A DNA stretch of 64,000 bases from Alteriqipengyuania halimionae (GCF_009827575.1 NZ_WTYR01000001.1:930001-994000), one strand, 5' to 3'; numbered from the stretch's first letter, positions 38,678-48,246 are shown. The notes: a model not told the origin generated them from the letters alone. Numbers and translations are program-made.

Positions 38678-39721
38678 ATGCCCGATCTTCCCCCGCCGAA
38701 CCTGAAGCTGACCGTCGATCGCGCCGCACTGGCCGATAATTGGCGGGCGCTCGATCGACTGTCGGGCGAGGCACGCGCCGGTGCGGCGGTGAAGGCCGAT
38801 GGCTACGGGCTCGGGGTAAAGCTCGTCGCGTCGACGCTTGCAGAAGCCGGTTGTCGCGATTTCTTCGTCGCGCATTGGTCCGAGGTGCCGGACCTGCTCG
38901 ACGTCGTGCCGGCCGAGCAGATATCGGTTCTGCATGGTCCGATCGATGCCGGCGAAGCCGCGTATGGTATCGCCGTGGGCGCACGCCCCATCATCAATTC
39001 GGTGCGCCAAGCCAGGCTCTGGCACGAGGCTGGCGGCGGACCTTGCCACCTGATGCTCGACACAGGGATGAACCGGCTCGGCCTGCCCATCGCCGCGATC
39101 GGCGATCCGGCCATCGCACAGCTCGAGGTCGAGGTGCTGATGTCGCACCTGCAATGCGCGGACGAGGACGTTGTAGCCAACGATCGGCAGCGCGCCGTGT
39201 TCGACGAGGCGAGGGGGCAGATCGCGCATCGGGCAGCGAGTCTCTCGAACAGCGCCGGGATCGCCCTGGGCAGCGGCTATCACTTCGACCTGACCCGGCC
39301 CGGCCTTTCGCTCTATGGCGGCATCCCGCGTGCAGAACTCGCCGATCACATCCGGCAGGTGGTCACGATCGAGGCCGCGATCATGCAGATCCGCAATCTC
39401 GAAGAGGGCGAGACGGTCGGTTACAATGCGACGTTCACCGCGCCGCGGGCAATGCGGATCGGCACGGTCGCGCTGGGCTATGCCGATGGCTATCTGCGCA
39501 GCTGGTCTGGCAAAGGGCGCATGCGAAGCGGGGAAACCATATTGCCGGTGGTGGGACGGGTATCGATGGACATGACCGCCGTCGATCTTGGCGATGCCCC
39601 TCAGCTGAAGGAAGGCGACTGGATCGAAGCGGTGTACGATCTGCCCGAAGCCTCGCGCATCAGCGGCCTTTCGCAGTACGAATTGCTCACGGTTCTGGGA
39701 TCCCGGTTCGAGCGTGCTTGA
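38678..39721 (+). CDS. alr: Alanine racemase
   Basis: PLP enzyme that makes D-alanine for peptidoglycan; 347 residues, complete. The PLP lysine lies in AGAAVKADGYGLG near residue 38. GLSLYGGIPRAEL and VGYNATFTAPRAMRIG supply the other conserved parts, followed by VALGYADGYLRSW. The C-terminal beta domain has VVGRVSMDMTAVDLG. It starts six bases after the transporter stop, so transport and racemase may be cotranscribed, though no functional link is evident. Confidence 0.97.
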   Translation: MPDLPPPNLKLTVDRAALADNWRALDRLSGEARAGAAVKADGYGLGVKLVASTLAEAGCRDFFVAHWSEVPDLLDVVPAEQISVLHGPIDAGEAAYGIAVGARPIINSVRQARLWHEAGGGPCHLMLDTGMNRLGLPIAAIGDPAIAQLEVEVLMSHLQCADEDVVANDRQRAVFDEARGQIAHRAASLSNSAGIALGSGYHFDLTRPGLSLYGGIPRAELADHIRQVVTIEAAIMQIRNLEEGETVGYNATFTAPRAMRIGTVALGYADGYLRSWSGKGRMRSGETILPVVGRVSMDMTAVDLGDAPQLKEGDWIEAVYDLPEASRISGLSQYELLTVLGSRFERA

Positions 39722-39790
39722 ACGCAACGATATTGCGCTGCACTCGGCCATGCTGCTAGTGCGCACAATTCACCTAACCCGGAGAGCCAG

Positions 39791-40351
39791 ATGGCTGCGC
39801 GCGCTCGCAATCCCGAAGAACCGATCGTCATCAAGAAGTATGCGAACCGTCGGCTCTACAACACCGACAGTTCGAGCTACATCACGCTCGACACGCTGGC
39901 CAAGATGACCCGCGAGGAAGTCGAGTTCCAGGTGGTCGACGCCAAGAGCGGGGACGACATCACCCACCAGGTGCTGACCCAGATCATCATGGACGAGGAA
40001 GCCCATGGCGAACACATGCTGCCGGTCTCCTTCCTCCGCCAGCTGATCTCGCTCTACGGCAATTCGATGCAGGCGATGGTGCCGTCCTATCTCGATGCGT
40101 CGATGAAGAGCTTTCGCGACAACCAGGAAAAGCTGCGCGATACGTTCGGCAAGGGACTGGCCGGGAATCCCTTTGCCAAGATGGCGCAGCAGAACATGAA
40201 GATGTTCGCCGATGGCTGGCGCGCCGTGCTGACCGCGGGTCAGGACAAGCCGGCCGATGGGGACGAGGAAGGCGAGACGAAGGACGAACTCGCCGAACTG
40301 CGCGCGCAGATGACGGCGATGCAGGACAAGCTCGACAAGCTCGGCAAATAA
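39791..40351 (+). CDS. phaR: Polyhydroxyalkanoate synthesis repressor PhaR
   Basis: DNA-binding repressor that also binds polyhydroxyalkanoate granules; 186 residues. The N-terminal DNA-binding domain has IVIKKYANRRLYNTDSSSYI near residues 11-30, the strongest marker of the family, followed by the accumulation-regulatory region with VLTQIIMDEE and FLRQLISLYG. A coiled-coil end (AELRAQMTAMQDKLDKL) follows a granule-binding stretch. No polymer synthase gene is in the window, so its target is elsewhere. GGAGAGCC precedes the ATG. Confidence 0.95.
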   Translation: MAARARNPEEPIVIKKYANRRLYNTDSSSYITLDTLAKMTREEVEFQVVDAKSGDDITHQVLTQIIMDEEAHGEHMLPVSFLRQLISLYGNSMQAMVPSYLDASMKSFRDNQEKLRDTFGKGLAGNPFAKMAQQNMKMFADGWRAVLTAGQDKPADGDEEGETKDELAELRAQMTAMQDKLDKLGK

Positions 40352-40376
40352 CAGCTCCAGAATACGGGAATTACAC

Positions 40377-41921
40377 GTGGCCAATATCCGCCATGCGCTG
40401 AATACGCGGCGCGCAGACGACTTTGCTGCCTGGTATCAGGAAGTGATCGGCGCGGCCGACATGGCCGAGGAATCGGGCGTGCGCGGCTGCATGGTCATCA
40501 AGCCGTGGGGCTACGGCATCTGGGAGCGGATGCAGCGCCTGCTCGACGACCGGATCAAGGCCACGGGTCACGACAATGTCTACTTCCCGCTGTTCATCCC
40601 GCTCGGCAATTTCGAGCGCGAAGCCGAACATGTCGACGGGTTCGCCAAGGAAATGGCGGTCGTCACCCACCACCGGCTGATCTCCGATGGGGAAGGGGGG
40701 CTGAAGCCCGATCCCGAAGCCAAGCTCGAAGAACCGCTGGTGGTCCGTCCGACGTCCGAAACCATCTTCGGCGATGCGATGGCGCGCTGGATCCAGAGCT
40801 GGCGCGACCTTCCGCTCAAATTGAACCAGTGGGCCAACGTCGTGCGCTGGGAAATGCGCACCCGCATGTTCCTGCGCACCAGCGAATTCCTGTGGCAGGA
40901 AGGCCATACCGCGCACGAAGGCGAGGCCGAGGCACGCGAACACACGATGCGCATGCTCGAAGTCTATCGCGCCTTTGCCGAAGACGATCTCGCTTTGCCG
41001 GTCTTCGCGGGCGAAAAGCCCGAGCACGAGCGTTTTCCCGGGGCCGACAGCACCTGGTCGATCGAAGCGATGATGCAGGACGGCAAGGCGCTTCAGGCCG
41101 GAACGTCGCATTATCTCGGGACCAGCTTCGCCAAGGCCGCAGGGATCAAATACCAGGACCGCGAAGGCGGTGAGCAGCTCTGCCACACCACCAGCTGGGG
41201 CGTATCGACCCGCATGGTCGGCGGCATGATCATGACCCATGGCGACGACGACGGTCTACGCGTTCCGCCGCAAATTGCGCCGTGGCAGGTCGTGATCCTC
41301 CCGATGTTGCGCGACAATGACGGCGACGAGGTGGTGCTCGACTACTGCGCGAAGCTCGCTTCGATGCTCCGCCAGCAGACGGCCTTCGGCGATCCGCTGC
41401 GGGTCAATCTCGATACGCGGCCCGGCAAGGCGGCGCAGAAGCGCTGGGACTGGGTCCGCAAGGGCGCGCCGCTGATCGTCGAGATCGGTGGTCGCGATGT
41501 CGAAAACGACAAGATCAGCCTGCTGCGCCGCGATCGCCTGTGGAACACCGAAAACGGCAAGCCCGCCTTCCGCGATCCCTCGCCCGAGGAATTCACCGAG
41601 AGCGCAGGGGCCGAACTCGAAGCGATCCAGACCGCGCTGTTCGAGGAAGCCCGCGAGCGCCGTGACGACAATATCCGCCGCGACCTGACGACATTCGACG
41701 AATTGCGCGATTTCTATTCCTCGAAGGACAAGTATCCCGGCTGGGTCGAGATGGCGTGGTCGCGTCCGACCGGCGAGGCACTCGACAAGGTCGTCGAACA
41801 GTTGAAATCGCTGAAGCTGACCATGCGGAACGTGCCACTGGGCGACGAAGGCGCGTCGGGCCCATGCCCCTTCACCGGCGAACCGGCGGTAGAGCGGATC
41901 TATATCGGTCGGGCCTACTGA
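40377..41921 (+). CDS. proS: Proline--tRNA ligase, archaeal/eukaryotic-type
   Basis: Class II synthetase that charges tRNA-Pro; 514 residues from a GTG at 40377. It belongs to the archaeal/eukaryotic type rather than the E. coli type: there is no inserted editing domain between motifs 2 and 3. YFPLFIPLGNF, RPTSETIFGDAM and WEMRTRMFLRTSEFLWQEGHTAH are characteristic, and it ends with IYIGRAY, a typical C-terminal tyrosine tail. The type is common in sphingomonads. Confidence 0.95.
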   Translation: MANIRHALNTRRADDFAAWYQEVIGAADMAEESGVRGCMVIKPWGYGIWERMQRLLDDRIKATGHDNVYFPLFIPLGNFEREAEHVDGFAKEMAVVTHHRLISDGEGGLKPDPEAKLEEPLVVRPTSETIFGDAMARWIQSWRDLPLKLNQWANVVRWEMRTRMFLRTSEFLWQEGHTAHEGEAEAREHTMRMLEVYRAFAEDDLALPVFAGEKPEHERFPGADSTWSIEAMMQDGKALQAGTSHYLGTSFAKAAGIKYQDREGGEQLCHTTSWGVSTRMVGGMIMTHGDDDGLRVPPQIAPWQVVILPMLRDNDGDEVVLDYCAKLASMLRQQTAFGDPLRVNLDTRPGKAAQKRWDWVRKGAPLIVEIGGRDVENDKISLLRRDRLWNTENGKPAFRDPSPEEFTESAGAELEAIQTALFEEARERRDDNIRRDLTTFDELRDFYSSKDKYPGWVEMAWSRPTGEALDKVVEQLKSLKLTMRNVPLGDEGASGPCPFTGEPAVERIYIGRAY

Positions 41922-41970
41922 TCCACGCGGCCTTGTTTAAATGCCCCCGGATCGCCATCTGGGTAGGCAT

Positions 41971-44298
41971 ATGACAAAACCGAAGAAAAACAGGGCGCGG
42001 CACCGCAATCCCGGGCTCCCGACCAAAGAAAAGATTCTCGAATTCATCAAGACGAGCGACAATCCCGCAGGAAAGCGGGAAATCGCCAAGGCGTTCGGCC
42101 TCAAGGGGCAGGAGCGCGTCCAGTTGAAAGCGCTGCTGCGCGACATGGCCGATGAAGGGCTGATCGACGGCAGTAGAAGCGCCTTCCACCGTATGGGCGG
42201 CATTCCCAAGGTCACGGTCCTCAAGGTCGTCGATATCGACGATGGCGAGCCTGTGGCCATTCCCGAGAACTGGGCTCCGGACACCGGCACCCCGCCGCCG
42301 AAGATCGTGCTCATCGAGAAGAAGGGCAAAGGACAGGGAGGGCATCCCGCTCTGCGGCGTGGCGATCGCGTGCTCGCCCGGACCGAAGAGGCCGGCAAGG
42401 GCTGGCGCGGTTTCGTGATGAAGAAACTGCCTCAACGCGTCGATCAGATGATGGGCGTGGTGGAGATCGACAAGAGCGGCCAGGGCTGGCTCGCGCCGGT
42501 CGAGAAAAGCGTGCGCAATTCCTCCAAGATCGCCGATCTCGGCGGGGCCGAGGATGGCCAGCTGGTCTACGCCGAAGCGGTCGGCCGCGGGCAGCGCGCT
42601 AGTGTGAAAGTCACCGAGGTGATCGGCGATCCGCTGGCGCCCAAGAGCTTCAGCCTGATCGCGATCGCCAAGCACGACATCCCGCACATCTTCCCCGACG
42701 AGGTGATCGCCGAAGCCGAACTGGCGGCGAAATTGCCGCTGTCCGAGGATCATCGCGAAGATCTGCGTCATCTGCCGATCGTGGCGATCGATCCCGCCGA
42801 CGCGCGCGATCACGACGATGCCATCTGGGCCGAGCCCGACGATGCCGAGGACAACAAGGGCGGCTTCAAGGCCCTCGTCGCGATCGCCGATGTTTCGAAC
42901 TACGTGCGCCCGGGTGGCGCGCTTGATCGCGAGGCTAGGAAACGCGGCAATTCGGTCTATTTCCCCGATCGCGTCGTGCCGATGCTGCCCGAAGTGCTTT
43001 CTGCGGATGTGTGCTCGCTGCGCCAGGGCGAAGACCGCGCGGCGATGGCCTGCCATATGACGATCGATGCCAAGGGGCGGATCAAGGCCTGGCGCTTTAC
43101 CCGCGCGATCGTGCGGATCGACGAAGTGATCGCATACGAGGAAGCGCAGCGCCGCGTCGACGAGGGCGAGGCGAAGGACAACCTCACCAATCTCTGGGCC
43201 TGCTGGGAATCGCTCTACGCCGCGCGCGAGGCGCGCGACCCGCTCAATCTCGACCTGCCCGAACGCCGCGTCATGCTGGACGAGAAGGGCCGCATCACCG
43301 AGATCGCCGTACGCGAACGGCTCGATGCGCATCGCGTGGTCGAGGATTTCATGATCGCGGCCAATGTCGCAGCGGCCAAGGCGCTCGAAGCCAAGGCCGC
43401 ACCGGTGGTCTATCGCGTGCACGAACAGCCAAGCCGTGAGAAGATCGTTACGCTGAAGGACTATATCGAGAGCATCGGCGGAAAGCTCGCGCTGGGGCAG
43501 GTAATTACGCCCTCGCTGTTCAACCGGCTGCTGAAAGACGTTGCCGACGAGCAGGAAAAGGCGCTGCTGATGGAAGCCGTGCTGCGCAGCCAGACGCAGG
43601 CCTATTACGGGCCCGCCAATGCCGGGCATTTCGGCCTCGCGCTGGGGAGCTACGCGCATTTCACCTCGCCGATCCGCCGCTATGCCGACCTGCTGGTCCA
43701 CCGTGCGCTGGTCGATGCCTACAAGCTCGAACAGCCTGCGCCGAAGGGAAAGATCCCCGATACGTCGGGCCTCTCCGATCAGGATCGCGCCGATCTCGGC
43801 AAGATCTCCGATGCGATTAGCAAGACCGAGCGGCGCGCGATGGAGGCCGAGCGAGACACGATCGATCGCTATGTCGCCGCCTGGCTCTCGAGCCGCGTCG
43901 GCGAAACCTTCGAAACGCGCATCACCGGGGTCCAGAGCTTCGGCTTCTTCGCCACGATCCTCAAATTCGGCGGCGACGGGCTGGTGCCGGTCTCGACCCT
44001 CGGTAACGACTATTTCCGCTATGACGAGAAAGCCCAGGCGCTGGTCGGTGAGAAAACCGGCGACACCTATACGGTCGGCGACCGGCTCGAACTGAAGCTC
44101 GCCGAAGCCAACCCGATCACCGGCGCATTGAAATTCGAAGTGCCGGGCCTTGAAGGCCAGATCGAAAAGCGCGGCAAACGCCCGCCGCCCAAAAAGAATG
44201 ACGGGCGCGGGAAAGCCGAAGGCAAAGCCAAGCACCAGCAAGGCAAGCGCGGACGCCCCGGCAATATCCGCCACCAGGGCAAGAAACGCGGCAAATAA
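41971..44298 (+). CDS. rnr: Ribonuclease R
   Basis: 3'-5' exoribonuclease of the RNB family that degrades structured RNA; 775 residues. An N-terminal helix-turn-helix-like domain (REIAKAFGLKGQ) is followed by cold-shock domains, then the RNB catalytic centre DPADARDHDDAIWAEPD near residues 275-291 with its metal-binding aspartates. FTSPIRRYADLLVHR is conserved. An S1 domain (ETRITGVQSFGFFATIL) and a basic Lys/Arg/Gly tail end the protein. The ATG at 41971 is chosen over 41941 because TKPKKNRARHRNPG is the usual start. Confidence 0.96.
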   Translation: MTKPKKNRARHRNPGLPTKEKILEFIKTSDNPAGKREIAKAFGLKGQERVQLKALLRDMADEGLIDGSRSAFHRMGGIPKVTVLKVVDIDDGEPVAIPENWAPDTGTPPPKIVLIEKKGKGQGGHPALRRGDRVLARTEEAGKGWRGFVMKKLPQRVDQMMGVVEIDKSGQGWLAPVEKSVRNSSKIADLGGAEDGQLVYAEAVGRGQRASVKVTEVIGDPLAPKSFSLIAIAKHDIPHIFPDEVIAEAELAAKLPLSEDHREDLRHLPIVAIDPADARDHDDAIWAEPDDAEDNKGGFKALVAIADVSNYVRPGGALDREARKRGNSVYFPDRVVPMLPEVLSADVCSLRQGEDRAAMACHMTIDAKGRIKAWRFTRAIVRIDEVIAYEEAQRRVDEGEAKDNLTNLWACWESLYAAREARDPLNLDLPERRVMLDEKGRITEIAVRERLDAHRVVEDFMIAANVAAAKALEAKAAPVVYRVHEQPSREKIVTLKDYIESIGGKLALGQVITPSLFNRLLKDVADEQEKALLMEAVLRSQTQAYYGPANAGHFGLALGSYAHFTSPIRRYADLLVHRALVDAYKLEQPAPKGKIPDTSGLSDQDRADLGKISDAISKTERRAMEAERDTIDRYVAAWLSSRVGETFETRITGVQSFGFFATILKFGGDGLVPVSTLGNDYFRYDEKAQALVGEKTGDTYTVGDRLELKLAEANPITGALKFEVPGLEGQIEKRGKRPPPKKNDGRGKAEGKAKHQQGKRGRPGNIRHQGKKRGK

Positions 44299-44344
44299 CG
44301 GAACGGCGATGGGGGCAGGGCATTGATTTCCCAAAGGAGAAATC

Positions 44345-44860
44345 ATGCTCATCCCCAATCGCCCCGTTCCCTCGCTCGATCTTCCGCTGACGATCGACGC
44401 GCGTTTCAACCTCGCCGATCAGAGCCCCGACAATTTCACGATGCTCGTATTCTATCGCGGGAAGCATTGTCCGATCTGCAAGAACTATCTCGAGACGATC
44501 GCTGACAAGCTCGACGCGATTACCAAGCGCGGGATCAATCCCTTCGCGATTTCGATGGACCGCGAAGATCGCGCCAAGGTCGTCGATGAAGAATGGGACA
44601 CCGGCGATCTGCCGCTGTGCTACGGCCTGTCGGAGGAAAAGGCCCGTGAATGGGGGCTCTACATTTCGGAAAAGCGCGAGGGTAGCGACGAGCCGGACGT
44701 GTTTTCCGAACCGGGACTGTTCCTCGTTCGACCCGATGGCACGCTGTTCTTTGCCCAGGCCCAGAGCGCGCCGTTCACGCGGCCCTCGATCGACCAATTG
44801 CTCGACGGCGTCGATTTCATTCTAGAGAAGGGCTATCCGGCGCGCGGAACGCTGACCTGA
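44345..44860 (+). CDS. Peroxiredoxin-like (AhpC/TSA family) protein
   Basis: A 171-residue thioredoxin-fold protein. The segment LVFYRGKHCPICKNYLETI near residues 36-54 holds a CPIC pair, which differs from the usual peroxiredoxin Thr-x-x-Cys active site, so disulfide reductase or atypical peroxiredoxin activity is possible. FAISMDREDRAKVVDEEW and LFLVRPDGTLFFAQAQS are typical later strands. GGAGAAATC precedes the ATG. It is convergent with the UspA gene. Confidence 0.85.
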   Translation: MLIPNRPVPSLDLPLTIDARFNLADQSPDNFTMLVFYRGKHCPICKNYLETIADKLDAITKRGINPFAISMDREDRAKVVDEEWDTGDLPLCYGLSEEKAREWGLYISEKREGSDEPDVFSEPGLFLVRPDGTLFFAQAQSAPFTRPSIDQLLDGVDFILEKGYPARGTLT

Positions 44861-44871
44861 TCGCGGATCAG
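44857..44871. other. Short hairpin formed by two convergent stop codons
   Basis: CTGATC at 44857-44862 pairs with GATCAG at 44866-44871 around GCG, and it contains the TGA stops of both convergent genes. No T run follows on either strand, so a terminator function is doubtful. Confidence 0.3.
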
Positions 44872-45317
44872 AACATCTCGCCCACGGTCTCGTGTTTCCA
44901 GTCGCCCGGCACGATGTAGAGCGGGCAGGGAAGCGTGCCCGAATGCGCGCTGAAATGCGTGACCAGCGGCCCAGGCCCGTCTTCGGCCGCACCCAGCACC
45001 AGCGCGGACACCTCGGGGTGTTCGGCGAGGTACTCGCGGACCACCTTTTCGGGATCGCCCTGTTCGACCGAGATCACCGGCATGCGCCCGCTTTCGGAGA
45101 AATAGCGCCCTGCGGCCGACGTCACCATCACTTCGGCGCGGCTGCGGGCTTCCTCCTCCATCGTCGCCTGCACACCGCCGAAGGCGCTGAATTGCTGCGG
45201 CGGGACGAGCGCGAGCATATGCACCGTGCCATCGGCCTGCAGCGCAAGCCGCGAAGCGTAGGTCATCGCGACCTTCGCCTCGGCGCTTTCATCCATGATT
45301 ACCAGATAGACGCGCAT
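44868..45317 (-). CDS. Universal stress protein (UspA family)
   Basis: A 149-residue single UspA domain. VYLVIMDESAEAKVAMTYA is the first strand and helix, and LVLGAAEDGPGPLVTHFSAHSGTLPCPLYIV resembles the ATP-binding G-x2-G-x9-G-S/T region, although its glycine spacing is not canonical. The role is presumably stress survival; nucleotide binding is uncertain. It is divergent from pdhC across about 140 bases. Confidence 0.88.
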   Translation of the reverse strand: MRVYLVIMDESAEAKVAMTYASRLALQADGTVHMLALVPPQQFSAFGGVQATMEEEARSRAEVMVTSAAGRYFSESGRMPVISVEQGDPEKVVREYLAEHPEVSALVLGAAEDGPGPLVTHFSAHSGTLPCPLYIVPGDWKHETVGEMF

Positions 45318-45457
45318 TGAATGTTCCTCTCTCCCGCGCGGGTCTAGGCGGCAAATAACGCGCGGAGCAAGCCCGACTGCACGCTTGCCCCGCGCGCGCG
45401 CTTTCGGCAGAGGGTTTCAAAAGCGGTCTTGCCGTTACGACACACAAAGGATTCCGG

Positions 45458-46810
45458 ATGCCCATCGCCATCAAGATGCCCGCGCTCTCGCCGACCATGG
45501 AAGAGGGCACCCTCGCCAAATGGCTGGTTAAGGTCGGCGACACGGTTGCCGCAGGTGACATCATGGCGGAGATCGAAACCGACAAGGCGACGATGGAATT
45601 CGAAGCCGTGGACGAAGGCACGGTCGCCGACATCGCGGTGGAAGAAGGCAGCGAAGGCGTGGCCGTGGGTACGGTCATCATGACGCTGGCCGAAGAGGGC
45701 GAAGACCTCGACGAGGCCAAGGCCGCCGCGGGCGATGGAGGCGATGCGCCTGCGCCGCCGCCTGCGCCCGAGGAAAATGAAAGCAGCGCACCGGAGCAGT
45801 CGAAGACTTCCGAGGACGGCTCGCAGACGAAAGATGATCCCGCTTCAGCAGGCACGCAGGATACGGCCAAAGCGCCCGCCGCCCCCACCGTGGACGGAGA
45901 GCGCATCATCGCCAGCCCGCTGGCGCGCCGGATTGCCGAACAGAACGGTTTGGAGCTGTCCTCGATCGAAGGTTCGGGTCCGAATGGCCGAATCGTGAAA
46001 GCCGACGTTGAAGGCGCGACGGGCGGCCAAGCCGACAAGCCGGCAGCCAAGCGGGACGCAACCGAGGAAATGGCACCGCCGCGCACTCCGTCCAAAACCC
46101 CGGCGGAAAGCGAATACGGCGCGCCTTACGAGGAAGAGAAGCTCAGCAATGTCCGGAAGGTCATCGCCCGCCGTCTTACCGAGAGCAAGCAGCAGGTCCC
46201 GCATTACTATCTCTCGGTCGATATTCGTCTCGATGCGATGCTCGACCTGCGCAAGCAGCTCAATGCCGGGCTCGAGGCCGACGGCGTGAAGCTCAGTGTC
46301 AACGACCTCCTGATCAAGGCTCTTGCCCGCGCGCTGATGCGCGTGCCGCAGTGCAATGTCAGTTTCCAGGGCGATACGTTGCATCGCTATAGCCGTGCCG
46401 ACGTTTCGGTCGCGGTGGCGGCGCCGACGGGCCTCATCACTCCGATCATCACCGAGGCCGATACGAAGGGCCTCGCTGCCATCAGCACGCAGATGAAAGC
46501 GCTGGCCGAGAAGGCCCGCGACGGCAAATTGCAGCCGCACGAATATCAGGGCGGCACCGCAAGCCTGTCCAATCTCGGCATGTTCGGGATCAAGCAGTTC
46601 GACGCGGTGATCAACCCGCCGCAGGGCATGATCATGGCGGTCGGTGCCGGCGAGCAGCGGCCCTATGTGGTCGACGGCGCGCTGCAGGTCGCCACCGTCA
46701 TGACCGCATCGGGCAGCTTCGATCACCGCGCCATCGACGGCGCCGACGGCGCGCAGCTCATGGAAGCGTTCAAGCAGCTATGCGAGAATCCGATGGGGCT
46801 GGTGGTTTAA
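45458..46810 (+). CDS. pdhC: Dihydrolipoyllysine acetyltransferase (pyruvate dehydrogenase E2)
   Basis: E2 core of pyruvate dehydrogenase; 450 residues. One N-terminal lipoyl domain carries the lipoyl lysine in [17 protein letters not shown] near residue 43. An Ala/Pro/Glu-rich linker follows. The E1/E3-binding domain has [21 protein letters not shown] near residues 149-169. The acetyltransferase domain ends with [19 protein letters not shown] (catalytic DHR). The E1 genes are not in the window; lpdA (E3) lies about 1.5 kb downstream on the same strand. Confidence 0.97.
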   Translation: MPIAIKMPALSPTMEEGTLAKWLVKVGDTVAAGDIMAEIETDKATMEFEAVDEGTVADIAVEEGSEGVAVGTVIMTLAEEGEDLDEAKAAAGDGGDAPAPPPAPEENESSAPEQSKTSEDGSQTKDDPASAGTQDTAKAPAAPTVDGERIIASPLARRIAEQNGLELSSIEGSGPNGRIVKADVEGATGGQADKPAAKRDATEEMAPPRTPSKTPAESEYGAPYEEEKLSNVRKVIARRLTESKQQVPHYYLSVDIRLDAMLDLRKQLNAGLEADGVKLSVNDLLIKALARALMRVPQCNVSFQGDTLHRYSRADVSVAVAAPTGLITPIITEADTKGLAAISTQMKALAEKARDGKLQPHEYQGGTASLSNLGMFGIKQFDAVINPPQGMIMAVGAGEQRPYVVDGALQVATVMTASGSFDHRAIDGADGAQLMEAFKQLCENPMGLVV

Positions 46811-46814
46811 GTGA

Positions 46815-47126
46815 ATGGCTTGGATTGGCTGCTATGAGGTGAGAGCCAAGCCGGGTTCGGAGCTCCACGCTTCCGGTATGTATGGCGCATTCGTCAACGT
46901 GGTTGTCGATTGTGAATCGGAGGCCGAATTCCGAGAGAAAGCGTCGGAAGCATTGATGGAAGATCGTTATCAGCTTCTCGATGTCGAGGACGTCATGTTC
47001 ATCGATCTTGCCGATACGGATACCCCGAAAGACGAACTCGATCTTCTGAACAGTCAGCTCACGGACGGGAATAAAGTCGCTTACGGCACTTTCCAGGCGT
47101 ACCCGAAGGACGGCCTCGATGCTTGA
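46815..47126 (+). CDS. Unrecognised 103-residue orphan protein (low GC)
   Basis: A small acidic protein (GCYEVRAKPGSELHASGMYG, DVEDVMFIDLADTDTPKDEL) with no signal peptide, membrane helix or known motif. GC is about 54% by hand count, clearly below pdhC and lpdA on either side. It starts four bases after pdhC (GTGAATG at the junction), so its expression is presumably coupled to it. It interrupts what is usually an E2-lipoprotein-thioesterase-E3 cluster and may be acquired. Its role is unknown. Confidence 0.65.
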   Translation: MAWIGCYEVRAKPGSELHASGMYGAFVNVVVDCESEAEFREKASEALMEDRYQLLDVEDVMFIDLADTDTPKDELDLLNSQLTDGNKVAYGTFQAYPKDGLDA

Positions 47127-47180
47127 TTTCCGCTTTCGCACCCGCGTTATATCATTTCAAATACCGAAGGGAATGTGGCG

Positions 47181-47675
47181 ATGATGAAGTCCACACTTGC
47201 GCTCAGCCTTTCCGTCCTGGCGTTGGCAGCCTGTTCCGATCCTGCCGAAGCGCCCGCAGAGGACGCGGTGGCGACGCCGGTCGGCCCCGAAGCCACTACG
47301 GCAGCGGATACGCAGCCGAGCGAGCCTTATGACGGCCCGGTCCCCATGCCGATCAAAGTCGGTGGCGACGAGCCGCAGATGGACGCTTGCGGCACGAATG
47401 CCCGGGTCGCAGGGCTCGAGGCCGGTGGCGAAACCTATCTTTCCGTCCGCGATGCGCCTTCCGACATGGTGAAGGAGCGCGACCGGCTCGAAGACGCACG
47501 GGCTGTCGCGATCTGCGCGACCGACGGCGAGTGGAGCGGCGTGGTCTATCCCGAAGAGGGGCAAGCGATCGGCAGCTGCGAGGTCAGTTCGCCCATCGCG
47601 GAAGAACGCAATTATGTCGGGCCTTGCCTTCAGGGCTGGGTCCGCAGCCAGTATCTCGAAGAGATCGCCGGCTGA
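47181..47675 (+). CDS. SH3-domain lipoprotein
   Basis: About 164 residues. The signal peptide MMKSTLALSLSVLALAAC ends in the lipobox LALAAC. An acidic Ala/Pro/Glu linker follows, then a compact domain with YLSVRDAPSDMVKERDRL and GWVRSQYLEEIAG, an SH3-like pattern often found in periplasmic proteins. Three to five cysteines (DACGTNA, AICATDGE, SCEVSS, GPCLQG) suggest disulfides. ATG 47181 is preferred: the GAAGGGAA site is about eight bases upstream, too close to the GTG at 47175. Confidence 0.78.
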   Translation: MMKSTLALSLSVLALAACSDPAEAPAEDAVATPVGPEATTAADTQPSEPYDGPVPMPIKVGGDEPQMDACGTNARVAGLEAGGETYLSVRDAPSDMVKERDRLEDARAVAICATDGEWSGVVYPEEGQAIGSCEVSSPIAEERNYVGPCLQGWVRSQYLEEIAG

Positions 47676-47735
47676 TCATCGAGGCGCGCGCGTCCGCATG
47701 TGGCGGCGCACGGTCTCATCTCAACTGGAGTTTTC

Positions 47736-48107
47736 ATGCCCAAACGTGATCCCGCCATCCGCGTCACCGCGATGCCGGCCGATGCCAATGCCTATGGCGA
47801 TATCTTTGGCGGTTGGCTGCTCAGCCTGATGGACCATGGCGCAGGCCTGGTTGCCGCGCGCCGCGCCAAGGGGCGCGCTGTTACGATCGCCATGGACGGG
47901 ATGGAATTTCACCAGCCCGTCAAGGTTGGCGACGAGGTCTCGGTCTATTGCACGATTGAATCGGTCGGGCGGTCGAGTATCGTGATCGCGACCGAAGCCT
48001 GGCGGCGTGAGCGCCATTCGGAACATGGCGGGAAGGTGACCGAAGCGAAATTCACCTTCGTCGCCATCGACGAGACCGGCCGTCCGCGCCCGGTCGAAGG
48101 AGAGTAG
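47736..48107 (+). CDS. Acyl-CoA thioesterase (YciA-type hotdog)
   Basis: A hotdog-fold thioesterase of 123 residues that hydrolyses acyl-CoA. VTAMPADANAYGDIFGGWLL is the conserved N-terminal helix region with the catalytic aspartate (D of DIFGGW), followed by AMDGMEFHQPVKVGDEVSVY. ATG 47736 after CTGGAG is chosen; the frame is open upstream to 47700. It sits in the E2-to-E3 cluster. Confidence 0.9.
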   Translation: MPKRDPAIRVTAMPADANAYGDIFGGWLLSLMDHGAGLVAARRAKGRAVTIAMDGMEFHQPVKVGDEVSVYCTIESVGRSSIVIATEAWRRERHSEHGGKVTEAKFTFVAIDETGRPRPVEGE

Positions 48108-48225
48108 GTCGAACGGGGAGTATTCCGGGCGGTGTCCTACATCGGCGAAACGTGGCAAACCGACGTCATGACGCCGATATCGCACCTACCAGGGATTCCT
48201 TCCCCTGAACAGTGTAACACCCGGT

Positions 48226-48246
48226 CCATGTCTCCCTCGGACATGG
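48226..48246 (+). promoter_or_regulatory. Leader hairpin before lpdA
   Basis: CCATGTC at 48226-48232 pairs with GACATGG at 48240-48246 around a seven-base loop, about 20 bases upstream of the lpdA ATG and just before its AGGAAAG ribosome site. It could affect translation or message stability. It could also be coincidence. Confidence 0.4.

Noticed and set aside
41872-44409. 845-residue open frame opposite rnr and the peroxiredoxin
   Set aside because: Shadow of rnr: the length follows from GC-rich codon use, and no motif or ribosome site supports it.
44857-44871. Convergent stop-codon hairpin as a terminator
   Set aside because: Only a six-base stem with no T run on either strand. It is kept only as a low-confidence structural note.
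48226-48246. Riboswitch in the lpdA leader
   Set aside because: Only a simple seven-base hairpin is visible. No known aptamer core is recognisable, so it is listed only as a hairpin.
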